A stretch of 64,000 nucleotides of DNA from positions 10,534-74,533 of the forward strand of contig CAVLCC010000001.1 in assembly GCA_963661535.1 (NCBI GenBank), written 5' to 3'. Origin of the DNA: CAVLCC01 sp963661535 (GTDB lineage Bacteria > Actinomycetota > Coriobacteriia > Coriobacteriales > CADBOM01). A program made the position numbers and the translations under genes. The stretch's first letter is position 1; each line of letters begins with the position of its first letter. This document shows positions 9,572 through 21,500 of this stretch, in pieces. The notes under the pieces are model-generated. The model did not search any database. It worked only from the letters and a program-made list of their open reading frames with translations, and was not told the origin of the DNA.

Positions 9572-12500
9572 CTAAAACTTGCTAGCTTCTATACACCAAT
9601 TCATAACATCATCAGACAATGCGGCGGTACCGCCCACAATGTAGCCCTTATAGATTTCGCTCTTGTTATCTTCAATAATCGATTGCAAAAGTTCTTTAGA
9701 TGTATCGTTGCTATCAGCAATCATTAGAACAGAATTTGTGATACCTAGTGCGCTACCAGCAGCAAGAGCATCTGGGAAGTTGTTTGCATATGCAACTCCC
9801 ATGCCATCAAACGAAAGCTTAACATCTGGTTGGAAGCCAACTAGCTCGCTTTCCTCTAAATTACCACTAGCCCATTTAGCAATCTCGTAAGAAGTATCTA
9901 AGCGAGTGCCTCCAGCAAGTTTTGTATATGCCAAATCTGCGCCAAGCTGAGCCTGTACTTGCTCATAGTTCACAGCACTGTCTCCGCCAATCACTAGGAT
10001 GTTGCTAAATCCACCCTCTTTGATTGCATTAACTTGTTCGTCTGACAAAACGCCACCTGTTGTGCCAAAGAATGGAGAACCGCTTGCATATGACCAAGAA
10101 CTAATTGAGAGCGCATCTGCATAATTCCAAGCAGAGCCAACAATTGCGGTCTTAGACATTCCATTGGTTTGAGCCATCTGATCATAGATTTCAAGACCTG
10201 TAGCTATACGGTCTGTTCCAGATATGCGCTCAACACTCGAAACGCTGCCCATGTTCAAAACAGCATCTTGAACATCTTGTGAGATTACACCCTCGCCACC
10301 AATAATAACCACTTTGGCAGATCCATTGGACATGCGTGCAATTTGTGCTTGAGATACTTCAGGCAAGCTTCCAAAAGATGTGGTAACTATAGGTGCCTTG
10401 AGAATACCTGCGTATCCAGCTGCTGCTAGGCTGTCTGCATAAGACTCGCCAGAAGCAAGCAAGATAGTATCGCATGATCCACTTTCAAAAGCTTGGTCGT
10501 ATAGAGCGCCCATTGTTTGATAGCGGTCACCTCCAGAAACTCTTGACCACTGTGCATCATTTCTGGCAACAACAAGTTTTAGTGTTACTGGTTTGGTTGC
10601 TCCCATTGAGTTAACAGCCATAACTGTGATTGAGAACTCGCCTGTTTCCTCTGGGGTTCCAGAAATTGTGCCATTTGCAAATTCTAGACCCTTTGGCAAA
10701 TCTACATTTTGTGAGTAGATTGTTGGCGCAGGGCTTCCAGTAGTTTGGATAGCAAACAAATACTCCCTGCCAAGATCTGCTTGTGGAAGCTCTGTTGTTG
10801 TAATACTTGGAGCCTCTGCAACAACCAAATCGAGTTCTTTTTCTGCAGCTGGCTCTAGTCCATTTTGAGCCTTGATAGAGACCTTGTATGTTCCAGCCTT
10901 AGTTGCAGCACCAGAGATGGTTAGCGTATCTGCGTTAAATTCAATGCCATCTGGCAATCCCTCTACTGTAACCGTAGGTTCGGGGGTTCCAGTAACATTT
11001 AGTTTTGTTAGATAGTTTTGAGCAACCTTTGTAGTTGGAAGTGAGTCGGTAACAATTTGGGGTGCCTCACCTGCAATTGTAATAGTTACATCTGTAGGTG
11101 CGCTCGTTCCAAATTCGTTGCTAGCAATAACTGAGAATACAAATGTTCCTGTTTGTGTTGGTGTTCCAGTTAAAGTTCCATCGGCATTTAGCACAAGACC
11201 ACTAGGTAGCTTAGATGTATCTGCGATATACCAAGAAACATCTTCGCTATCTGTTGCTTCTAGCTGGGCACTATATTCTTGATTAAACATACCATCAGGA
11301 AGCTCAGTTGTGGTTACTACAGGCGTACCACTAACAGTTACAGTAGCTAGAGCAGATGATGTTACAACAATGTCTGGATTATCTGATCCATACAAACCAT
11401 AGCACCAAACAACCCACTCGCCTGCAGATGGGAAAGTGATCTCTGCTGAGCCGTCTGAACCTGTTACTGCTGAACCTTCTGCTTCAGCTGGATCTGCAGA
11501 ATACTTGTGACCATAATAAACCGTTGTGCCGCTAACATCGCGATCTAGAGCATAAGCATTATCATGTGCAAGATAAACCTTCGATGCTTTTCCAGCCTCA
11601 GCCTCGTAGCTTGCAACAATGTTTTTGCCGTCATATTGATCGTATCCGGTGTTATCTTTCATGAAATACAAGAAGCCAGCACGAGGATCTGTATAGAATA
11701 CCCAACCTGCGCCAGAGTTAAATGATGAGAAGTCAATGCGGTCGCCATTTTCTACCTGAACTAGTGTAGCAACGTCAGTTGTAACACCATTCTTTTCGTA
11801 GATTACGTTGCCATTGATGCCTAGCTCCCAGATGTCTGTAATCCAACCTGAATAAGCAGTAGTAAAGCCACCCTCACCATAGTAGCGATCTGCAACATAG
11901 GCCATTAGTTGAGTAGCATTAAGATCATATATGCCATCGCCATCAAAGTCATGATTGCACCTTGCATCGTAGCCATGCTCTTCTAGATCAAATTGGCTAG
12001 CTTCTGATAAGTCTACTGGCAAAGAACATACTGGAATTCCAGCTTCTGCATACTCAGTCTCTTTGCTAAATACTGGCTTGCCATCGTAGCTAATTGAGAT
12101 GTAGGCTGTGCCCTCGAGTTGCTTGTACTTTTGAGTAATGTTTAGGGTGATAGTTTGTTGCGTTGGATTTCCCACACCATTTGAACAAGTTACATCAAAT
12201 TTGTGAGCTCCAATCTCTGTGCATGTGCCTGTGATAGCACCTTCTTCAGATAGTGTTAGACCTTCAGGAAGTGAGCTTCCTTGTGCTAGTGCCCATGTGA
12301 AAGTAGAAGGTGTGCCTGTAGCAGTTAGGCTAACACTAATGTCGCCTTTTCTCACAGAAAACTCAGTTGATGTAATTTGTGGAGCTTGCTGTTCAATAAC
12401 TGTAACAGATAGACCAGCTGGACTCGAAACAACAACGTCTGTGTGCTCTTTGCCCTTAATGCCTTCTGCAGCAAGTTTGTAGTTGCCAGCATCAGCAAAC

Positions 12501-15500
12501 GTAAACTTGGCTACGCCATTTGCATCTGTTGTAGCAGTAGCTACCACATCTCCATCAGAGTTTGTAGCACTTACTGTGTAACCTGCAGCAGGTGTCTTAA
12601 TATCATCTGTTAAACCTGTAGAGGCATTCCAGGTTGGCGCTACATGTTGCAAAGTCACAGAAGTTTCTATTCCGCTATATGTACTTGTGCTATGAATGAT
12701 GTTTTGATCACTGTCAATAAAGTAGTTATCGCCCGAATTGGAGTCGCCATACCAAGATGATGTGCTAAATGTGTTGAATGCATACTCATTACCAGATGTA
12801 AGTGCAATTCTGTCTGCGGTTAGCATCATTTTTGCTTCTTCATCTTGTGGAGTTGTTCCATTTTCAGAATATGTGAGATAAGGATTTGTAAGTCCCCAGA
12901 ATCCTGTGATATAAAGCGAACCAGGCGCACTATATTCAGATAGCACAAGACCATCTTTCGCCTTTCCAGAATAGTAGTTATCTAGGGTATAAATCATCAA
13001 CTGGAGCAAAGTGGTTTCGTAAGTTCCGTCTCCATCGGCATCCCAGTTATAGTTGCCCAAACCATATTCGTCTAAGTCAATGGCACTTGCAGATTTAAGT
13101 GGAACTTGAATATAGTCCATTGTTGTGTCTAGGTTGGTTCCATCAGACACTACAAATTTGCCATCTTTAGACACACTCACATATGCATTGCCAGATAGTT
13201 GCTTGTATTTGTTAACACACTTGATGTCAAATCTCTTTTGAACCGATCCAGCTCCTGGAATAGTAGCTTCCACGGTTACATACATGCTGCTGCTTGTATA
13301 TGTTGGTTTGCCTGTGATCTTTCCGTCAGCAGAAACGCTAATCCAGCTTGTTCCATTAACTTTTGTCCAAGTGAGTTGATCTGATGGGTATCCCGTAGCC
13401 TCAAGTTGATACTCGTAGTTCTTATCTTTAAAAGCATTGGGGAGAGTATCGGTTGTAATCTCGGGTACTTGCAATACTGTAAGCGAAAGCTCCACAGGTG
13501 TGCTTGAACCCACAGAGTTAACTGCAACAACTGTAATTGAGTATTCTCCAGACTCTTCAGGAGTACCTGAAATTACACCATTTTTATATGTTAGTCCTTT
13601 AGGCAAATTAACATTTTGAGAATACACTGTAGGATCTGGTGCACCAGTTACTTCAATTGTTGCACTGTACTCTTCACCTACAAGTGCTGAAGCAAGCTCT
13701 GTAGTTGTAATGTTTGGAGCTTCAGCAACAACCAAATCAAGTTCTTTTTCTGCTGCTGGCTCTAGTCCATTTTCAGCCTTAATAGAGACCTTATATGTTC
13801 CAGACTCAGTTGCAGCACCAGAGATGGTTAGTGTATCTGCATTAAATTCAATGCCATCTGGCAAGCCCTTAACTGTAACAGTTGGATCAGGGGTGCCGCT
13901 AACTTCTAGTTTTGCTAGATAGTTTTGGTTTGCTTTTGTGCTAGGAAGTGAGTTGTTAATAATTTGAGGAGCTTCACCTGCAATTGTGATTGTTACATCT
14001 GATGCAGCACCTACTCCATACTCATCTCCTGCAGCCACAGAAAATGTAAATGTTCCTGCTTGTGTGGGTGTACCTGATACTGTGCCATCAGTTGAGATAG
14101 ATAGTCCACTAGGTAGATTAGAAGTATCTGCGATATACCAGCTTAGGTCTTGCGTGCCAACACTTGTTGCTTCTAGTTTGGCGCTATAAGGTTGGCCAAA
14201 TACTCCATCAGGAAGCTCAGTTGTAGTTACTACAGGAGTGCCTTTAACACTTACGTTTGCCAAAGCACATGATGTAACAACAATATCTGGGTTTCTAGAT
14301 CCATACATACCATATGTCCATACAACCCAGTCTCCAGCAGATGGGAATGTAATTTCAGCTGTGCCATTTATATCTGTTGTTAGAACTGAACCTTCTGCTT
14401 CAGCTGGATCTGAAGAATACTTGTGGCCATAATAAACAGTAACCCCGCTCATATCACGATCAGATGCATAAGCTTTGTCGTGTGCTAGATAGACATTTGT
14501 GGGCTCACCTGCTACAGCTTCATAGCTTGAAGTAATATTTTTGCCGTCGTAGCTTGAGTATCCTGTGTTGTCTTTCATGAAATACAAAAAGCCAGCACGA
14601 GGATCAGTATAAAATACCCAACCTGCACCAGAGTTAAATGATGAGAAATCAATTCGGTCGCCATCTGTTACTTGAACAGTTGTAGCAACGTTAGTGGTTA
14701 CACCATTTTTCTCATAGATTACATTGCCATTTATTCCAAGCTTCCAGATGTCTGTAATCCAACCTGAATAAGCAGTAGTAAAGCCACCCTCACCATAATA
14801 GCGATCTGCAACATAGGCCATTAGCTGAGTAGCGTTTAAATCATACATGCCATCGCTATCAAAGTCACGATTGCATCTTGCATCATAACCATGTTCTTCT
14901 AGATCAAATTGGCTAGCTTCTGCTAGGTCTACTGCCAAAGAACATATAGGAATTCCAGCTTCTGCATAATCTGTCTTTTGGCTAAATACTGGTTTTCCAT
15001 CATAACTAATTGAGATATATGCAGTGCCTTGTAGTTGTTTGTATTTTGGAGTGATGTTTAGGGTGATTGTTGCGCTGTCAGCTTCACCCACACCATTTGT
15101 GCAAGTTACATCAAATGTATAGGTTCCTTCCTCTGTGCATGTGCCTGTGATAGCTCCTTCTTCAGTTAGTGTTAGACCTTCTGGAAGTGAGCTATCTTGT
15201 GCTAGTGCCCATGTAAAGGTAGAAGGCGTGCCTGTAGCAGTTAGCTTGGTGCTAATATCACCTTTTCTTGCTGATAGCTCAGTTGATGTAATTTCTGCTG
15301 CAACTTGATCTGTAACAGTTATAGTTGCACTAACTGGAGCAGAAACTGTAGAATCTGTTAGCTCTTTGCCTGCAATTCCTTGAGCACTAATTGTATATAT
15401 GCCAGCGCTAGGGAATGTTAGCTTTGCTACACCTGTCGCATCTGTTGTAGCAGTGCTTGTTGTGGCTCCTTCTGAGTTAATAACACTTACTGTGTAACCT

Positions 15501-18500
15501 GCAGCAGGAGAAGTAGTAGATGTGACTTGTTTGTCTACACCGATTAGGTTTTTGATGTGTTGGAGCGTAAAGTCGGTCTCAACATTGCTATATGCGTTGG
15601 CCGTGTGAATTTCTTTGCCATCACTATCAACAAACCTGTTTATGCCATAGTTTGTATCTGTAGCCGCTGAAGCATTTGTAAAGATATCAAATCTATAATA
15701 AGCATAAGAACTATAACTACCTTTGAGTTTTAGCTGATCTAGAGAGGTGGCTGTTCCATCAGAATTTGTAGGAATAGCGCTGTCTTGACTAAATGATAAT
15801 GCTGGATTATCTACACCCATAAACTTAGATACTTTTAGATCTCCTGGTTTGCTATCGGCTGCTAGAACTAGCCCATCTTCTACACCGCCAGAATAATAAT
15901 TTTTAGCCATGTAAATCATGAGTTGTAGAACAGAAATATCATAGCTAGCATCATCGTTGCTGTCCCACTTGTAGTCACCATAGCCATAATCATCTAGATC
16001 AATCAAAGAGACCAAGCCAGTATTTATCTTTAGGGTATCGATATTGCTGCCTTGGCTTTCTGTGCCATCGGATACAAAAAACTTGCCATCTTTAGACACA
16101 GATACATAGACATAACCGCTAACTGAAGTGTATTTGTTAACAGAGCGTACCTGGAATTTCTTTTGAACTGATCCAACACCTTCAATTTCTAGTTGTACGG
16201 TTATGTAGTTGTAATAAGAAGCACTGGTTGGAGTGCCTGTTATTTCACCTGTTTCGGTTACATCTAGCCAGGTTGCTCCACTGACTTTTGTCCACTTCAT
16301 TTTATCTGTTGGATAACCTTTAGCTTCTAGTTGATAGCTATATTTTTCTTTAACACGAGCATTAGGAACCTTGGAGGTTACAATTTCTGGGGCTTCTTGA
16401 ACAATTAGTTTTAGCTCCACAGGTGTGCTTGAACCAACAGAGTTAACTGCAACAACTGTAATTGAGTATTCTCCAGACTCTTCAGGAGTACCTGAAATTA
16501 CACCATTTTTATATGTTAGTCCTTTAGGCAAATTAACATTTTGAGAATACACTGTAGGATCTGGTGCACCAGTTACTTCAATTGTTGCACTGTACTCTTC
16601 ACCTACAAGTGCTGAAGCAAGCTCTGTAGTTGTAATGTTTGGAGCTTCAGCAACAACCAAATCAAGTTCTTTTTCTGCTGCTGGCTCTAGTCCATTTTCA
16701 GCCTTAATAGAGACCTTATATGTTCCAGACTCAGTTGCAGCACCAGAGATGGTTAGTGTATCTGCATTAAATTCAATGCCATCTGGCAAGCCCTTAACTG
16801 TAACAGTTGGATCAGGGGTGCCGCTAACTTCTAGTTTTGCTAGATAGTTTTGGTTTGCTTTTGTGCTAGGAAGTGAGTTGTTAATAATTTGAGGAGCTTC
16901 ACCTGCAATTGTGATTGTTACATCTGATGCAGCACCTACTCCATACTCATCTCCTGCAGCCACAGAAAATGTAAATGTTCCTGCTTGTGTGGGTGTACCT
17001 GATACTGTGCCATCAGTTGAGATAGATAGTCCACTAGGTAGATTAGAAGTATCTGCGATATACCAGCTTAGGTCTTGCGTGCCAACACTTGTTGCTTCTA
17101 GTTTGGCGCTATAAGGTTGGCCAAATACTCCATCAGGAAGCTCAGTTGTAGTTACTACAGGAGTGCCTTTAACACTTACGTTTGCCAAAGCACATGATGT
17201 AACAACAATATCTGGGTTTCTAGATCCATACATACCATATGTCCATACAACCCAGTCTCCAGCAGATGGGAATGTAATTTCAGCTGTGCCATTTATATCT
17301 GTTGTTAGAACTGAACCTTCTGCTTCAGCTGGATCTGAAGAATACTTGTGGCCATAATAAACAGTAACCCCGCTCATATCACGATCAGATGCATAAGCTT
17401 TGTCGTGTGCTAGATAGACATTTGTGGGCTCACCTGCTACAGCTTCATAGCTTGAAGTAATATTTTTGCCGTCGTAGCTTGAGTATCCTGTGTTGTCTTT
17501 CATGAAATACAAAAAGCCAGCACGAGGATCAGTATAAAATACCCAACCTGCACCAGAGTTAAATGATGAGAAATCAATTCGGTCGCCATCTGTTACTTGA
17601 ACAGTTGTAGCAACGTTAGTGGTTACACCATTTTTCTCATAGATTACATTGCCATTTATTCCAAGCTTCCAGATGTCTGTAATCCAACCTGAATAAGCAG
17701 TAGTAAAGCCACCCTCACCATAATAGCGATCTGCAACATAGGCCATTAGCTGAGTAGCGTTTAAATCATACATGCCATCGCTATCAAAGTCACGATTGCA
17801 TCTTGCATCATAACCATGTTCTTCTAGATCAAATTGGCTAGCTTCTGCTAGGTCTACTGCCAAAGAACATATAGGAATTCCAGCTTCTGCATAATCTGTC
17901 TTTTGGCTAAATACTGGTTTTCCATCATAACTAATTGAGATATATGCAGTGCCTTGTAGTTGTTTGTATTTTGGAGTGATGTTTAGGGTGATTGTTGCGC
18001 TGTCAGCTTCACCCACACCATTTGTGCAAGTTACATCAAATGTATAGGTTCCTTCCTCTGTGCATGTGCCTGTGATAGCTCCTTCTTCAGTTAGTGTTAG
18101 ACCTTCTGGAAGTGAGCTATCTTGTGCTAGTGCCCATGTAAAGGTAGAAGGCGTGCCTGTAGCAGTTAGCTTGGTGCTAATATCACCTTTTCTTGCTGAT
18201 AGCTCAGTTGATGTAATTTCTGCTGCAACTTGATCTGTAACAGTTATAGTTGCACTAACTGGAGCAGAAACTGTAGAATCTGTTAGCTCTTTGCCTGCAA
18301 TTCCTTGAGCACTAATTGTATATATGCCAGCGCTAGGGAATGTTAGCTTTGCTACACCTGTCGCATCTGTTGTAGCAGTGCTTGTTGTGGCTCCTTCTGA
18401 GTTAATAACACTTACTGTGTAACCTGCAGCAGGAGAAGTAGTAGATGTGACTTGTTTGTCTACACCGATTAGGTTTTTGATGTGTTGGAGCGTAAAGTCG

Positions 18501-21500
18501 GTCTCAACATTGCTATATGCGTTGGCCGTGTGAATTTCTTTGCCATCACTATCAACAAACCTGTTTATGCCATAGTTTGTATCTGTAGCCGCTGAAGCAT
18601 TTGTAAAGATATCAAATCTATAATAAGCATAAGAACTATAACTACCTTTGAGTTTTAGCTGATCTAGAGAGGTGGCTGTTCCATCAGAATTTGTAGGAAT
18701 AGCGCTGTCTTGACTAAATGATAATGCTGGATTATCTACACCCATAAACTTAGATACTTTTAGATCTCCTGGTTTGCTATCGGCTGCTAGAACTAGCCCA
18801 TCTTCTACACCGCCAGAATAATAATTTTTAGCCATGTAAATCATGAGTTGTAGAACAGAAATATCATAGCTAGCATCATCGTTGCTGTCCCACTTGTAGT
18901 CACCATAGCCATAATCATCTAGATCAATCAAAGAGACCAAGCCAGTATTTATCTTTAGGGTATCGATATTGCTGCCTTGGCTTTCTGTGCCATCGGATAC
19001 AAAAAACTTGCCATCTTTAGACACAGATACATAGACATAACCGCTAACTGAAGTGTATTTGTTAACAGAGCGTACCTGGAATTTCTTTTGAACTGATCCA
19101 ACACCTTCAATTTCTAGTTGTACGGTTATGTAGTTGTAATAAGAAGCACTGGTTGGAGTGCCTGTTATTTCACCTGTTTCGGTTACATCTAGCCAGGTTG
19201 CTCCACTGACTTTTGTCCACTTCATTTTATCTGTTGGATAACCTTTAGCTTCTAGTTGATAGCTATATTGTTCTTTAACACGAGCATTAGGAACCTTGGA
19301 AGTCACAATTTCTGGGGCTTGCAACACTGTTAATGTAATTGTTGCTGACTTGCTAGAACCAACCGAATTGGTAGCAATCACTGTAATCGAATATTCACCA
19401 GGCTCGGTGGGGGTTCCAGAAATTACACCGTCATCACCAGCAGTTAGTCCATCAGGTAGGTTGAACGCACTATACATAAATGTTGCATCAGGATATCCCT
19501 CAGTTTCAATTTTTGCACTATACTCTTCACCTACATTAGCATCTGCTAAAGCAGTAGTTGTAATGATTGGCTGACGAGTAATTTCTATAGAGAACTCTTT
19601 TGAAACTCCATTTCCAAAACCGTTTTGTGCGCTAATAGTTATATCAAACTTGCCACATTCTTTTGGAGTTCCAGATATAACACCTGTTGATCCGTCAAAA
19701 GAAAGTCCACTTGGAAGTCCTGTTGCTTCCATCTTGGGCTCTGGGTCTCCAGTCACTTCAACGGTACAGTTGTAGGCTTGACCAATCTGGCCATTATCTA
19801 GAGTCTCGCTAACAATTGTGGGAGCAGTTCCACAATTTAGTGTATAAGTTTTGCTATCTGAGCCAATAGAGCTTGTTGCTGTTATAACAACCTCAAACTC
19901 ACCAATTGCTGTTGTGCTTCCACTAATTTGACCAGTTGTTTGGTCTAGCGAAAGACCATTTGGAAGTCCGTGAGTTGCAAATGTAACAGCTGGATCTCCT
20001 TCGGCAACTATGGTTGTTGAATAAGGTTTTCCTATAGAAGCTGCTGGAAGAGTCTCTGTTGTGATATGTGGTTTTGTTCCCAAAACTTTTAGAGTTAGTT
20101 TTTTGGTAGCACCTGTGCCAACAGAGTTTGATGCTGCCACATCTAAAGTGTATGTGCCAGGCTCTGTTGTTGTGCCAGACAAAGTGCCATCTTTAGAAAG
20201 CGTCATGCCCTCTGGGAGTTTAGATGTTGCTCCCAAAAACCAAGTGAACTCAGATGGATTGCCTGTAGCCTCAAGCCTTGCAGAGTATTCGGTGCCTGCT
20301 GTAGCATCGCTAAGCGTGGTTGTTGTTATTTCTGGAACGCTTCCAACAAAAAGTGCAAGATCTTTTGACGTTGTTCCAAACGAATTTGTTGCACTCACAC
20401 TTGCGGTAAAGTTACCGCTTTGGGTTGGATTGCCGAAAATTTCGCCTGTTTTTTCGTCTATTGATAAGCCATCAGGAAGCCCTGTTGCGCTATAAGTTAC
20501 GTCTGTTGTGCTAGTGGCTTCAACAACTGCAGAATAATACTGATCTTTTGCAGCATCTTCTAGAGTAGTTGTTGTGATAGTTGGAGCCTCTCCAACAATT
20601 AGTTTAGCAATAGCTGGGCTAGACATTGCTTTGCTCGACAAGCTTTCGCTAGCTCCTCGAGCACCATCCGCCCATACAACATACTCACCTGGAGTATCTG
20701 GAGCAGTTATTGTAACGGAGCCATCAGCAGCAGTTGTTCCAGCAGCTGAAGAAGAATCGTATGCCTCACCTGCGTTATATGCTTGTCCCACGTGAACCAT
20801 ATGTCCGCTAGCAACAGAATATGTTGCAGAAGAAGCAGCGTCTATTGCCTCGTTGCCACGTGCTGTATAAACCTTAATTTGTTTGCCTGCACCAACATAA
20901 TATACATTTGTGATTGCATCAGAAGTCATAGAAGTAGATGAAGAAGTTGCTGAAGCCTCATCTACAAAATATGCAAAGCCGCAGTTTGCATCTGATGCGT
21001 AGGTAGAAATTTCATCGCCAAAGCCCAGAATCTCAATTGAGTCGCCATCTGCAAGTGCAATAGCATCAGGACTTGCCGCTACAGTTGTGTCTGAGCTATA
21101 GTCTAGAACAACATCTCCGTTTACACGGTATGCAACAGACTTCATAGTATCAAGATAATCAACTATCTGTGCAGAGTGCGGATTTCCACTAACTTCCATA
21201 GTAGAAGATTGGCAATATTTATTTCCTGCATAAGCTAGAAGCTGCATTAGATTGGGAACGTCTTTTTGCTGTTCGCCCCCTTCCTTAGATGTATAGTAAT
21301 AATTTTCTAAGCCATAGTCGCTCAAATCGCAGTTAGCCACGTCGCTTAGGCTTATTGGTATGTTTACCATATAGCCACCATCGGCGAGGTCGTCTACATA
21401 CTTGCCACCATAGGCAATTGAAAGGTAGACTGTGGCGTCGGAGTTTGTACCGGAAGTATTGTTGGCAAATGCTTGCGAAGGAGCAAGTCCTACCAACATC

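Noticed and set aside
13710..17357. Plus-strand open frames (60-140 codons) opposite the giant gene
   Set aside because: They are mirror frames of the repeats, and the same ones recur exactly 2,925 bases apart because the block is duplicated.
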